Assembly (NCBI GenBank): GCA_017623975.1
Contig: JAGANX010000059.1
Location: 1-58,787 of the forward strand
Length of the DNA: 58,787 nucleotides
Source: Clostridia bacterium
GTDB lineage: Bacteria > Bacillota > Clostridia > Oscillospirales > CAG-272
Reading direction: 5' to 3'
In this document: positions 50,698 through 58,787 of the stretch, piece after piece
Position numbering within the stretch: position 1 is the stretch's first letter
How the letters are laid out: each line of letters starts with the position of its first letter
Program-made: the position numbers and the translations under genes
Notes under the pieces: generated by a model
Database searches by the model: none
Seen by the model: only the letters and a program-made list of their open reading frames with translations
Told to the model about the DNA's origin: nothing

Positions 50698-52626
50698 ATG
50701 GTAATTATTAACGGAAAAGAAATTGAATTTGTAAACGGTGAAAGCGTTTACGACCACGCAAGACGCGGCGAGCTTGTGGACAGAAGCATTATTTGTGCAA
50801 AAATAAACGGCACCGTTTGTGGGCTGACAGCTCCCATAAATGACGGTGACTGCGCCGAACTCCTTTCCTTTGCAAGCGCTGACGGAAAGCACGTATTTTG
50901 GCATACTGCGTCTCACATTTTGGCACAGGCTGTAAAAAGACTTTACCCTGAAACAAAGCTTACAATAGGTCCTGCTATTGAAAACGGCTTTTACTACGAT
51001 TTTGACAGTGACGTTGCTTTTTCACCTGATGTGCTTAAAAGGCTTGAAGATGAAATGAAGAAAATCGTTAAGGAAAACTTGAAGATTGAACGCTTTGAGC
51101 TTCCAAGAGACGAGGCTGTTAAATTTATGGAAGAAAAGGGTGAGCCTTATAAGGTTCAGCTTATTAACGAGCTTCCGGATGGCTCTGTTATCAGCTTCTA
51201 TCAGCAGGGTGATTTTGTTGACCTTTGCGCAGGTCCTCATCTTTTTGCAACAGGTGCAGTTAAGGCATTAAAGCTTTTACAATGCACCGGCGCATATTGG
51301 AAGGGTGACCAAAAGAACAAGCAGCTGCAAAGGGTTTACGGTGTTGCCTTCCCCTCTAAGGATGAGTTAAATGCACACTTAACCGCTATGGAGGAAGCAA
51401 GAAAGCGTGACCACAATAAAATCGGCCGTGAGCTTGAATTCTTCACAACCGTTGACTCAATCGGTCAAGGCTTGCCTATCCTTTTGCCAAAGGGCTCCCG
51501 TGTTATTCAGCTTTTACAGCGCTGGGTAGAGGATACAGAGCAAAAGAGAGGCTATCTTTTAACCAAGACTCCGCTTATGGCAAAGAGAGAGCTTTACAAG
51601 ATTTCAGGTCACTGGGACCACTACCTTGACGGTATGTTCGTTATGGGTGACCCTGATGATTATACTAAGGAATGCTTTGCCCTTCGTCCTATGACTTGTC
51701 CATTCCAATATCAAGTATTTCTAAATAAAAAGCGTTCATACCGTGACCTTCCTATGCGTCTTGGTGAAACCTCTACTCTTTTCAGAAACGAGGATAGTGG
51801 TGAAATGCACGGCCTTATCCGTGTAAGGCAGTTTACAATTTCAGAGGGACACTTGGTTCTTCGTCCTGACCAATTAGCGCAGGAGTTTAAGGGCTGTCTT
51901 GACCTTGCAAAATACTGCCTTGAAACCGTTGGTCTTTGGGAGGATTGCACCTTCCGTTTCTCACAGTGGGACCCTAACCGTACAGATAAGTACGAGGGTA
52001 CTGCCGAGCAGTGGGACGAGGCGCAAAGCATTATGGGCAAGCTCCTTGACGAGATCGGCTTAGAGTACGAAATCGGCATTGACGAGGCTGCCTTCTACGG
52101 TCCTAAGCTTGACATTCAGTGCAAAAACGTGTTCGGTAAAGAGGATATTATCGTTACAATTCAAATTGATATGCTCCTTGCCAAAAAATTCGGTATGGAA
52201 TACGTTGACACAAATAACCAGCTTGCAACACCTTACATCATTCACAGAACCTCCCTTGGCTGCTATGAAAGAACTCTTGCCTTGATTCTTGAAAAGTACG
52301 CAGGGGCTCTGCCGCTTTGGCTCTCACCAACACAGGCGGTTATTATCCCTATCAACTCAGAGTTTGACGATTACGCAAGAGAAATCGAAAATAAAATGCT
52401 TTCACAGGGTATGAGGGTTGAGGTTGACTGCCGTAACGAAACAATGGGTAAGCGTATCCGTGAGGCTCAGCTTCAAAAGGTGAACTACGTTATCGTAGTT
52501 GGCGCAAACGAAAAGGAAAGCGGTACAGTTTCCTTGCGTGCCCGTGGCGGTATTGATATGGGTGTTATGCCAATTGACGAAATGGTAGCTAAGCTCAAAG
52601 AGGAAATTGACACAAAGAAAAGATAA
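50698..52626 (+). CDS. thrS: Threonyl-tRNA synthetase
   Basis: 642 residues, full length: TGS domain (EIEFVNGESVYDHARRGE), tRNA-editing (SAD-like) domain with HTASHILAQAVKRLYP, class II core with MTCPFQYQVF (zinc Cys), motif 2/3 region GEMHGLIRVRQF and GCYERTLALILEKY, and the anticodon-binding domain (VIIPINSEFDDYARE). ATG 50698 with AAAGGAGAA upstream is the start. The longer frame covers the T-box terminator. Regulated by the T-box. Confidence 0.97.
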   Translation: MVIINGKEIEFVNGESVYDHARRGELVDRSIICAKINGTVCGLTAPINDGDCAELLSFASADGKHVFWHTASHILAQAVKRLYPETKLTIGPAIENGFYYDFDSDVAFSPDVLKRLEDEMKKIVKENLKIERFELPRDEAVKFMEEKGEPYKVQLINELPDGSVISFYQQGDFVDLCAGPHLFATGAVKALKLLQCTGAYWKGDQKNKQLQRVYGVAFPSKDELNAHLTAMEEARKRDHNKIGRELEFFTTVDSIGQGLPILLPKGSRVIQLLQRWVEDTEQKRGYLLTKTPLMAKRELYKISGHWDHYLDGMFVMGDPDDYTKECFALRPMTCPFQYQVFLNKKRSYRDLPMRLGETSTLFRNEDSGEMHGLIRVRQFTISEGHLVLRPDQLAQEFKGCLDLAKYCLETVGLWEDCTFRFSQWDPNRTDKYEGTAEQWDEAQSIMGKLLDEIGLEYEIGIDEAAFYGPKLDIQCKNVFGKEDIIVTIQIDMLLAKKFGMEYVDTNNQLATPYIIHRTSLGCYERTLALILEKYAGALPLWLSPTQAVIIPINSEFDDYAREIENKMLSQGMRVEVDCRNETMGKRIREAQLQKVNYVIVVGANEKESGTVSLRARGGIDMGVMPIDEMVAKLKEEIDTKKR

Positions 52627-52642
52627 TTTTAATATAAATTTC

Positions 52643-52670
52643 AAAAAGCCTTGTTAATTCAAGGCTTTTT
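52643..52670 (+). terminator. Terminator of thrS
   Basis: Perfect AAAAAGCCTTG/CAAGGCTTTTT stem (52643-52653 with 52660-52670), 6-base loop. Overlaps the promoter of the next gene. Confidence 0.88.
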
Positions 52671-52679
52671 GTGTATAAT
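52651..52679 (+). promoter_or_regulatory. Promoter of the flavin reductase-rubredoxin gene
   Basis: TTGTTA (52651-52656) in the loop side of the thrS terminator, 17-base spacer, perfect TATAAT (52674-52679). Confidence 0.7.
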
Positions 52680-52712
52680 AAAGACAGAATATTCCAATTT
52701 CAAGGAGTTATT

Positions 52713-53321
52713 ATGGAAAACATAGATAACAAGGCTCTTTTTAAGCTTAGCTACGGTCTTTATGCGGTAACCTGCAATGACGGAACGAAGGATGGCGGCT
52801 TAATTGTCAACACCGTTATTCAACAAGCCTCCACCCCGCTTACTTTGAGTGTTACAATAAGCAAGGCAAATTACTCCCACGATGTTATTAAAAGCACTAA
52901 AAAATTAAATATCAACTGTTTAAATACAGACACTCCCTTTGAGATTTTTGAAAAATTGGGTTTTAGAAGCGGGCGTGACACTGACAAATTAAGTGACGTT
53001 TTTCACTGGAAAGCTCAAAACGGCTTGGCTGTTTTGTCAGGGGAGATTATTAATGCATTTTTCCTTTGTGAGGTTACTGACTACGTTGATTTGGGCTCAC
53101 ACGGAATGTTTTTATGTAAGGTGTGTCAGGCTGTCCACATTTCCGACACGGAAAGCATGACGTATGACTACTATCATAAAAATGTAAAGCCTAAAAAGAA
53201 CACAAAAAAGTCGGGATACGTGTGTTCAATTTGCGGTTATGTTTACGAGGGGGACGATTTGCCAAGTGACTTTGTTTGCCCCATTTGCAAGCACGGAGCA
53301 ACTGATTTTGAAAAAGTATAA
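52713..53321 (+). CDS. Flavin reductase-rubredoxin fusion (high-molecular-weight rubredoxin type)
   Basis: 202 residues. Residues 1-150 are a flavin-reductase-like FMN-binding domain (FKLSYGLYAVTCNDGTKDGGLIVNTV). The last 45 are a rubredoxin with CSICGYVYEG and CPICKHGA iron ligands. Such hybrids pass electrons from NAD(P)H to oxygen- or peroxide-reducing flavoproteins or rubrerythrins in anaerobes. ATG 52713 with AAGGAG seven bases before is preferred over ATG 52671, which lies within the promoter. Single gene between terminators. Confidence 0.92.
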   Translation: MENIDNKALFKLSYGLYAVTCNDGTKDGGLIVNTVIQQASTPLTLSVTISKANYSHDVIKSTKKLNINCLNTDTPFEIFEKLGFRSGRDTDKLSDVFHWKAQNGLAVLSGEIINAFFLCEVTDYVDLGSHGMFLCKVCQAVHISDTESMTYDYYHKNVKPKKNTKKSGYVCSICGYVYEGDDLPSDFVCPICKHGATDFEKV

Positions 53322-53330
53322 AATAAAAGC

Positions 53331-53374
53331 ACGGCTTACGAAAGTGTTTTAATGGCACTTATGTAAGCCGTTTC
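53331..53374. terminator. Bidirectional terminator downstream of the rubredoxin gene
   Basis: ACGGCTTAC/GTAAGCCGT (53331-53339 with 53363-53371) enclosing a second AAGTG/CACTT stem, with T-rich flank. Confidence 0.8.
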
Positions 53375-53377
53375 TTT

Positions 53378-54169
53378 TTATTTATAAAGCTCGTCTGCGT
53401 AGGTATTATAATAATCTATTATTTCTTCATCCATATAATCAAATATTTTTTCTTCAAGCTCTTTTGGTATTCCAAAATACGCTTCCGCAATTGAGCCCGC
53501 TATGGCGGCAAGAGTGTCCCCGTCACCACCTAAGGAAACTGCATTTCTCACAGTGTCCTCATAGTCTTGCCCCTCCAAAAAGCACATTATCGCCTGTGGG
53601 ACAGTGCCCTGACAGGTTACGTCAAATTCATATTTGGGTCTTATTTCGTCAAGGGTAAAATTCAAAGGATAGTACTTTTTCTCTACATACTCCTTTATTT
53701 CTTCCTTGCTTTTGCCATCCCTTGCCAAATATATACAAGCGGCGGTTGCCTGCGCCCCCTTTATGCCTTCCTTGTGGTTATGGGTAACCTCCGCACTCCA
53801 CAGGGCAAGCCTTTCCGCCTCCTCCAAGCTACTTGCCGCCCAAGCCACAGGAGAAACGCGCATAGCGCTACCGTTACCGAAGCTATTATACGGTCCTGCA
53901 TTTTCAAAAATCAACCAGCTGTAAAAGCCATATCCGTAGCCTGCATCAGGATACATATTGCCAATCTCACGCATTAATCGACACAGGGTGCTTTGAAAAT
54001 CCTCTTTATCATATATGCTTGCACCCACACAGGCACAGCCTACCGCAATAGTCATTAAGCTATCGTCTGTTAGGCGGTTGCTTGGAGTTAAAAGTGTGAA
54101 GTCCTTTGTTTTATCCGAGCTAAACTCATAAAGCGAGCCTATTGTATCACCGATAATTGCACCTAACAT
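53378..54169 (-). CDS. ADP-ribosylglycohydrolase family protein
   Basis: 263 residues. N-terminal MLGAIIGDTIGSLYE, metal-site LTDDSLMTIAVG (usual TDDT has Ser here), an internal FGNGSAMRVSP, and C-terminal SLGGDGDTLAAIAGSIAEAYFG contribute the two-metal site. So it should hydrolyse ADP-ribose bonds (DraG/ARH-like). ATG 54169 has AAGGAG six bases upstream and lies one base after the ClC stop. The GTG frame at 54187 is less likely. Substrate unknown. Confidence 0.92.
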   Translation of the reverse strand: MLGAIIGDTIGSLYEFSSDKTKDFTLLTPSNRLTDDSLMTIAVGCACVGASIYDKEDFQSTLCRLMREIGNMYPDAGYGYGFYSWLIFENAGPYNSFGNGSAMRVSPVAWAASSLEEAERLALWSAEVTHNHKEGIKGAQATAACIYLARDGKSKEEIKEYVEKKYYPLNFTLDEIRPKYEFDVTCQGTVPQAIMCFLEGQDYEDTVRNAVSLGGDGDTLAAIAGSIAEAYFGIPKELEEKIFDYMDEEIIDYYNTYADELYK

Positions 54170-54170
54170 T

Positions 54171-55763
54171 TTATTCTCCTTCTCCACTCTGCTCGCCTAT
54201 TATGGCGGCAAGCTCACTTTCGGTAAGCAATTCATCTGCTGTTGAGTATCTTATATGAAGCACATCCCCCGCGCCTATTTCCTTGCCGCCGTGCTCGTCC
54301 ACGGTTGCACTCAATTTAGGTCGCTTTAATGACAAAACAAACAGATTGCGCGGCCAAAAAATATCTCTGATTTGCTTGCCGACAGCAAAGGACCCCGCTT
54401 GTACAATAACATCCTTTTCTACAATTGTATGCTCGTGAATGTTTTCTTCAAAGTCCTCACGCAGTTCAATTATAGTGTCATTTACCGATTTAACACCAAA
54501 AAGCTCAGTTATCAAAAATGCCACAAAGGAAACTATTATTACAGGAATTATGTTGTTATGGCAGGACAGTGCCTCTAAGGAAAACACTATGGCGGTAACA
54601 GGCATTTTCATAGCCCCTGCGATAACCGCGGTTATGCCAAGCACAACTATTAGTGAGTATAGCTCCCCGTTAAGTCCCAGAGAAAGAAGCACCTTACCCA
54701 TAAAGGATGAGCAAAGGGCACCGATAGCAAGCACGGGTATAAAGGTCCCTCCCGTCATTCCTGACGCATTTGCGCTTAATGTAAGAGTTGTTCTTACTAC
54801 CAAAATCAATAAAATAAGCCACACAGTGTCACTATTTTCAAAAAGCTCAACTATTAATTCATGTCCTGTTGAAACAAATGAAAATGAGAAAAGACCCATA
54901 ATTACAGTTAAAGACAAAATAACAAAAAGCTTAATGCTGTGTGGGACTTTTGCAAGAATTTGGTCGTGCAGCTTATCTATTACCCTGTAATAGTATAAAA
55001 ACAAAACGCTGAAAAGACCAACGCCAATACCAATGACAAGAGGCAGCCAATAATCAACCACACGCAAGGTGGGTAAAGCTACTATGTCAAACAGCCTTTC
55101 GCTAACGCCCAAAACAGGACACAAAAGCTTTGACGTTATATTTGCAAAAAGAACGGAGGATGACGCAACTATAATAATCGTTGGTGAAATTCTTTGATGC
55201 GCCTCCTCAACTGAAAAAAGTATCCCTGAAATAGGCGCGCCCGTTGCCACGGAAAAGCCTGCGCAGGCTCCGCCTGTCATAGAATATCTGTCCCACGCCC
55301 TGTGCTTTTTCGCAAAGGTATATACGCTTCCTCTACCTACCGCTGTACCCATTTGTACTGACGGACCCTCGTTTCCTAAGGGAACACCAAACAAAAACGA
55401 GGACAGAGAAAGAAGGAAAACACCAACCAAGGTACGAAGCCACTTAAAAGTGATGATACCCCTTAATATGCCTACCGAGGTCGGTATGCCGCCACCCTTT
55501 ATGTTAGGAATCCTCTTGTATATATACGCAAGCAAAATGCTAAAACCGAGGGCTAACAAAATAACCAAGGGTACAATATAAAGATGTCCTCGTAAATACT
55601 CATAGGCTGCTTCGGAAAAATGGATAATATGCTTTGCACATACCTTGTATAAGCATACTATAACCGACGTAAGCACACCTGTTATAAAGCCAAAAACAAG
55701 AGCAGGAATAAGCAAATTACCCACGTAGCTTTTGTACTTTTTTAAATTATTCTTAATTTTCAT
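54171..55763 (-). CDS. ClC-type chloride channel/transporter with TrkA-C domain
   Basis: 530 residues. Ten or more hydrophobic segments with the ion-path motifs GGGIPTS, GNEGPSVQMG (gating Glu122 kept, first Arg replaced by Asn relative to the usual GREGP), and GMTGGTFIPVLAIGA. A cytoplasmic C-terminal RCK-C/TrkA-C domain of about 80 residues (VIVQAGSFAVGKQIRDIF) likely binds a regulatory ligand. Eight bases separate it from the gene upstream. Bacterial ClCs with Glu are often H+/Cl- exchangers. Confidence 0.93.
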   Translation of the reverse strand: MKIKNNLKKYKSYVGNLLIPALVFGFITGVLTSVIVCLYKVCAKHIIHFSEAAYEYLRGHLYIVPLVILLALGFSILLAYIYKRIPNIKGGGIPTSVGILRGIITFKWLRTLVGVFLLSLSSFLFGVPLGNEGPSVQMGTAVGRGSVYTFAKKHRAWDRYSMTGGACAGFSVATGAPISGILFSVEEAHQRISPTIIIVASSSVLFANITSKLLCPVLGVSERLFDIVALPTLRVVDYWLPLVIGIGVGLFSVLFLYYYRVIDKLHDQILAKVPHSIKLFVILSLTVIMGLFSFSFVSTGHELIVELFENSDTVWLILLILVVRTTLTLSANASGMTGGTFIPVLAIGALCSSFMGKVLLSLGLNGELYSLIVVLGITAVIAGAMKMPVTAIVFSLEALSCHNNIIPVIIVSFVAFLITELFGVKSVNDTIIELREDFEENIHEHTIVEKDVIVQAGSFAVGKQIRDIFWPRNLFVLSLKRPKLSATVDEHGGKEIGAGDVLHIRYSTADELLTESELAAIIGEQSGEGE

Positions 55764-55772
55764 TTTGTCAAT

Positions 55773-56063
55773 TTATATTTGCTCTTCTGCCTCATCAAGC
55801 AATCTTCCGTATTCTGCAAAAACCTCGTCAACTATGGTATCATCAAGAACAATTGTATAAGCGTTGTCCTCATCTCCGAGCCTGTCAACCTTAAATACCA
55901 GTGCTTCGTCCTCTGCCATTCCTTTCGGGCGTTCTAATGGTTGCAAAATCGCATAATAGCCGTGGCTTAAAGCGATTCCCGCTATATCTATGAATTTTTC
56001 TTCTTTTCCTTTTTCATTCTTTAAAATAACATATTCTTCGTTTTCGTAAAGTTCCCTTTCCAT
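55773..56063 (-). CDS. DUF1292 family protein
   Basis: 96 residues, acidic (many Glu and Asp), with the DUF1292 pattern YENEEYVILKNEKGKEEKFIDIAG, YYAILQPLE and VDRLGDEDNAYTIV. Function unknown for this family. ATG 56063 is preferred because AAGGAGAGG lies just ahead of it. The upstream ATG 56081 would overlap the isomerase gene. Part of the isomerase-DUF1292-ClC-ARH operon. Confidence 0.85.
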   Translation of the reverse strand: MERELYENEEYVILKNEKGKEEKFIDIAGIALSHGYYAILQPLERPKGMAEDEALVFKVDRLGDEDNAYTIVLDDTIVDEVFAEYGRLLDEAEEQI

Positions 56064-56073
56064 AGCCCTCTCC

Positions 56074-56922
56074 TTATTCATTCCAAGCCTTTAAGCCTTC
56101 AACAGGTGTAGAAATTTTTGTAAGTGGCTTACCGCTAAAAAGCTCCTGTGCGTTTTTGTAAAAATCTCCATAGGTTAAAGCTCTTGGGCGCACAATACTG
56201 TTTGGCGCATCAAGATTAATTTCATACAGCCAAGCTCCGCTATAATTAATTTCCTTCAAGGCGCTAAGTATGCTTTGCCAATCAAGCTGACCCTCTCCCG
56301 GCAGCCAGTGCCTTTCATTTTTAAAGTCATAATCTGATACATGAAGGGTTTTAATTTTTTCACCCACAGCATTTATATATTCAATTGGATTTTGGGAAAG
56401 CAAGTGGTTTGTATCAAAGCAGGAAACCAAATCAGGGTGGGCACTAAGCAGCTCCAACATATCCTTGGAATCTCTGCCAAGACAGGTGCGCGGCAAATTT
56501 TCCACACAGATAACCGCACCCCTTTCCTTTGCGAATTCTGCCAAGGTTGCAAGGCTGTTTTTTGCGCATTCCATACGCATTTTCCTGTCGCCTTCCGCAA
56601 TTGGCTCTCCGCTTGGGTGAATGATATATTTATTGATTCCGATTTTCGTGCCCTTTTCTATATATGCCTCCAAATAAGCAACACTTCTTTTTGCAATATC
56701 AGGCTTTGATATATCTATTTCATCAAATGGCCAAAAGGGTAGGTGGAAGGAATACAGCTCTATACCGTATTTTTTGCTCCATTCAAGAAGCTTGTCATAA
56801 TCAAGTGCCTCGCTTAACCATTTGTCAACAGACACTTCCATTTTTTCAATATTTGCCTCCTTATACAGCTTAAACATTTCCTCATCAATTGCTTTGGGAG
56901 TTGACACACCGATTTTATACAT
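56074..56922 (-). CDS. Sugar phosphate isomerase/epimerase family protein (TIM barrel)
   Basis: 282 residues. AP-endonuclease-2 type TIM barrel with metal-site motifs FHLPFWP, IHPSGEPI, CVENLPRT, CFDTNHLL, HVSDYD and YEINLD. Acts on keto-sugars or inositol derivatives in most relatives. The substrate is not readable. AAGGAG precedes ATG 56922. First gene of a four-gene operon. The TIM-barrel family is mixed, and endonuclease activity is less likely without the usual N-terminal features. Confidence 0.88.
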   Translation of the reverse strand: MYKIGVSTPKAIDEEMFKLYKEANIEKMEVSVDKWLSEALDYDKLLEWSKKYGIELYSFHLPFWPFDEIDISKPDIAKRSVAYLEAYIEKGTKIGINKYIIHPSGEPIAEGDRKMRMECAKNSLATLAEFAKERGAVICVENLPRTCLGRDSKDMLELLSAHPDLVSCFDTNHLLSQNPIEYINAVGEKIKTLHVSDYDFKNERHWLPGEGQLDWQSILSALKEINYSGAWLYEINLDAPNSIVRPRALTYGDFYKNAQELFSGKPLTKISTPVEGLKAWNE

Positions 56923-56951
56923 AATTATTCTCCTTAATTTTTTATATTTTC

Positions 56952-56980
56952 ATTTTAACATTTTGTTTTGCCAAAATCAA
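56952..56980 (-). promoter_or_regulatory. Promoter of the isomerase-ClC operon
   Basis: TTGATT (56980-56975), 17-base spacer, TAAAAT (56957-56952). Confidence 0.7.
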
Positions 56981-56999
56981 TGTATTTTTATCTAAATTG

Positions 57000-57029
57000 T
57001 TGCTTTTTGAATAGATTTTGTGGTATTAT
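57000..57029 (+). promoter_or_regulatory. Possible promoter of the serine hydrolase gene
   Basis: TTGCTT (57000-57005), 18-base spacer, TATTAT (57024-57029), 30 bases before the ATG. A weaker alternative is TTGAAT further in. Confidence 0.55.
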
Positions 57030-57058
57030 GTATATAGTTTAATTTAAGGAGAATAAAA

Positions 57059-58207
57059 ATGTACACATTTTCTGCTTTGCAAAAATATCTTGACACAATT
57101 TTAGTACGCGAAAAGGTGCCCGGGCTTGACTTAAAGGTTTTACATAAGGGCAAAGAGGTTTTCAGATACCACTGCGGCTACAAGGATAGAGAAAACAAAA
57201 TTGAAATGAAGGGGAATGAGCTTTATATGCTTTACTCCGCTTCAAAGCCTATCACCTGTTCGGCAGGCTTGCACGCTATGGAGGAGGGTAAATTTTTAAT
57301 GGGTCACCCTCTTTGGTGGTATTTACCTGCATTTAAGGATGTTAAGGTTAAAAGATATGACGAGCATGGGAACATGACCTTGGAGCCTGCTAAGGACGAG
57401 ATTAGAATACACGATATTTTCACCATGACCGCAGGGCTTAACTATGATTGCGGCTCACCTGAAATCCGTGAGGCTGTTAAAAACAACCCAAAAGCACCTA
57501 CCCTTGAAATTGCCAATGCAATTGCTAAAATGGGGCTTGACTTTGAGCCGGGTACAAGGTGGCAGTATAGCCTTTGCCATGACATTGTGGCTGCCCTTGT
57601 TGAGGCTGCAACAAAAGAGAAATTTAGCGACTATGTTAAGCGTGTTATTTTTGATCCACTTGGAATGGAGGCATATTACCATATGACTCCTGAGATTGAG
57701 CCAAGGGTTATGTCACAGTATCAATTTGACTATTCCTGCGGAGAAGCAAAGCTTGTTGAAAAGAAAAACGGTTATATCTTCGGCGAAGAATATGATTCAG
57801 GCGGAGCAGGTGTAATTACATCAGTTGATGATTATGCAAAATTCGCCTATGCTATGACCAACTTCGGCGTTGGTGAAAACGGGGCAAGAATTTTGTCAAA
57901 GGCAAGTGTAAATTTAATGAGAACCAATACTTTGCCCCTTGACAGCCAAATGTACCGTGACTTTTCAAGCTGGATGTCTAACCACGAATACGGCTACGGC
58001 TTTGGCGTTAGAACCAAAATCGGCGTTGGCAGAGGCGGTAATTTAACCTCAATTGGCGAATTTGGTTGGGACGGTGCCGCAGGTTTCCTCTGCTCTATCG
58101 ACCCTGAAAAGCAAATAACAATTGTTTACGGTCAGCAAATGCTTAACCCGCAACATGACTGCACCCACAATAAAATCAAGAACATGGTTAATACAATTAT
58201 TGAATAA
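57059..58207 (+). CDS. Class C beta-lactamase-fold serine hydrolase (penicillin-binding-like)
   Basis: 382 residues, no signal peptide, so likely cytoplasmic. SxxK nucleophile in YSASKPIT (Ser about 62), WQYSLCHDIVA with Tyr-Ser at the YxN site (third position Leu in place of Asn), and the C-terminal TWG-like box GWDGAAGF. Fold resembles EstB-type esterases and D-aminopeptidases more than true beta-lactamases. AAGGAG precedes ATG 57059. The last codons (DCTHNKIKNMVNTIIE) lie in a segment repeated twice more downstream. Confidence 0.9.
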   Translation: MYTFSALQKYLDTILVREKVPGLDLKVLHKGKEVFRYHCGYKDRENKIEMKGNELYMLYSASKPITCSAGLHAMEEGKFLMGHPLWWYLPAFKDVKVKRYDEHGNMTLEPAKDEIRIHDIFTMTAGLNYDCGSPEIREAVKNNPKAPTLEIANAIAKMGLDFEPGTRWQYSLCHDIVAALVEAATKEKFSDYVKRVIFDPLGMEAYYHMTPEIEPRVMSQYQFDYSCGEAKLVEKKNGYIFGEEYDSGGAGVITSVDDYAKFAYAMTNFGVGENGARILSKASVNLMRTNTLPLDSQMYRDFSSWMSNHEYGYGFGVRTKIGVGRGGNLTSIGEFGWDGAAGFLCSIDPEKQITIVYGQQMLNPQHDCTHNKIKNMVNTIIE

Positions 58208-58514
58208 ACCTTATTTTAACCACCCCACCACCGCTTTTGCTAATTTGTGCGTATCGCTTATTTTGGCGTTGCGGTCCCCCTCCCCTTCACAAGTGGAGGC
58301 TTGGCACACGACTGCACCCACAATAAAATCAAAAACATGGTTAATACAATTATTGAATGAACCTTATTTTCAACTACCCCACCACCGCTTTTGCTAATTT
58401 GCGCGTGTCGCTTATTTTTGCGTTGCGGTCCCCCTCCCCTTCACAAGTGGAGGCTTGGCACATGACTGCACCCACAATAAAATCAAGAACATGGTTAATA
58501 CAATTATTGAATAA
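58155..58514 (+). repeat. Tandem repeats made of the serine-hydrolase 3' end plus an intergenic insert
   Basis: A unit of 153-154 bp occurs at 58155-58307 and 58308-58461, and a third partial copy at 58462-58514. Each begins with the last ~53 bases of the gene (ATGACTGCACCC in the gene and third copy, ACGACTGCACCC in the second) and two contain an insert with ACCACCGC and CCCTCCCC...GTGGAGG. Units are about 95% alike, so the duplication is recent. Confidence 0.92.
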
Positions 58515-58516
58515 TT

Positions 58517-58543
58517 TCGGGATGTCGAGGGCGCCATCCCCTA
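58517..58543. repeat. Short palindrome after the repeats
   Basis: GGGATG/CATCCC (58519-58524 with 58535-58540) with GC-rich loop. Style similar to the palindrome in the argG-argH gap. Confidence 0.5.
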
Positions 58544-58544
58544 C

Positions 58545-58579
58545 AAACCACCGCTTTTTTGTAGGCGGTGGTTTTTGTT
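58545..58579 (+). terminator. Terminator of the serine hydrolase gene
   Basis: AAACCACCGC/GCGGTGGTTT (58545-58554 with 58565-58574), 10-base loop, then TTG. Shares the ACCACCGC word with the repeat insert. Confidence 0.82.
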
Positions 58580-58607
58580 AAGGTGGACTTACAAATACAC
58601 CTACAAA

Positions 58608-58639
58608 ATAAAACCTCACGGAATTTCCGTGAGGTTTAT
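58608..58639 (-). terminator. Terminator of the right-edge gene
   Basis: Perfect 12-bp AAACCTCACGGA/TCCGTGAGGTTT stem (58611-58622 with 58626-58637), 3-base loop, T-rich run on the minus strand. Confidence 0.85.
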
Positions 58640-58642
58640 TGT

Positions 58643-58787
58643 TTATCTAATTCCTAAAACATCATAAGCGCTTGCGCCTACCTTTGCGCTGTTTTGTGCT
58701 GTTTGTGTTAATGTAACACCGTTGCCTAAATCAATTATGCCGGATGATGCCAACACAATGTCACTTACTTCAACAGCTTCTTTTTCG
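58643..58787 (-). CDS. C-terminal end of an unidentified CDS
   Basis: The last 47 codons of a leftward frame, starting beyond the window and ending at TAA (58645-58643). Residues include IVLASSGIIDLGNGV and the final SAYDVLGIR. A terminator follows directly, which supports a real gene end. Not enough is visible to name it. Confidence 0.6.
   Translation of the reverse strand, partial: EKEAVEVSDIVLASSGIIDLGNGVTLTQTAQNSAKVGASAYDVLGIR

Noticed and set aside
58155..58514. Separate small proteins from the repeated tail
   Set aside because: The frames come from copied gene ends and lack ribosome sites.

Overview
The window reads as chromosomal DNA of an AT-rich, low-GC Gram-positive anaerobe, most likely an uncultured gut clostridium (Oscillospirales or a relative). 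The signs are strong AGGAGG-type ribosome sites, near-perfect TTGACA-17-TATAAT promoters, a T-box before thrS, a tetrahydrofolate riboswitch before a folate transporter, ECF-type vitamin uptake, LCP and TagGH-type surface polymer genes, an M50 (SpoIVFB-like) protease, fhs, and a rubredoxin-flavin reductase protein. I see no phage, insertion sequence, conjugative module or CRISPR array. The accessory content is small repeats, two gene-tail duplications, a tRNA fragment and surface lipoproteins.

Layout. 0-5 kb: an unidentified CDS leaving the left edge, a tRNA-Ser with a decayed partial copy, and a polyamine uptake operon potA-potB-potCD in which permease PotC and binding protein PotD are one polypeptide. 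5-9 kb: an M50 protease pair, rarA with a duplicated tail, a repeat-containing lipoprotein and a small membrane protein. 9-17 kb: one arginine operon, argG-argH-argC-argJ-argB-argD-argF, from a consensus promoter flanked by possible ArgR sites. 17-24 kb: fhs-tsaE-tsaB-rpiB-araA and an LRR-type secreted protein, read leftwards. 24-29 kb: tRNA-Arg, a methyltransferase-like gene with type II pantothenate kinase, a divergent HTH/SLOG pair, an oxidoreductase-ThuA pair and ung. 29-36 kb: bioY/birA, an LCP protein, a pseudouridine synthase, mtaB and an NfeD/SPFH pair. 36-41 kb: surface polysaccharide genes (glycosyltransferase, initiating sugar transferase, TagH/TagG-type exporter). 40.7-42.7 kb: a FolT-FolC fusion under a THF riboswitch. 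42.8-46.8 kb: an operon of an ArsP_2-like permease, an ABC ATPase, an FtsX-type permease with a His/Glu/Asp-rich loop and a Cys-containing lipoprotein, behind a palindromic operator. 46.9-49.9 kb: two tandem CxxC-repeat lipoproteins. 50-53 kb: thrS with its T-box and a flavin reductase-rubredoxin protein. 53-57 kb: ADP-ribosylglycohydrolase, ClC channel, DUF1292 and a TIM-barrel isomerase in one operon. 57-58.8 kb: a serine hydrolase whose last codons are repeated three times, and the end of an unidentified CDS.

The best candidates for new biology are the probable metal-handling operon at 42.8-46.8 kb, the two transporter fusions (PotC-PotD and FolT-FolC), and a shared pattern at two loci in which the 3' end of a gene is directly repeated around a short hairpin-bearing insert. 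Function calls rest on motifs and family resemblance read by eye. No database search was run.
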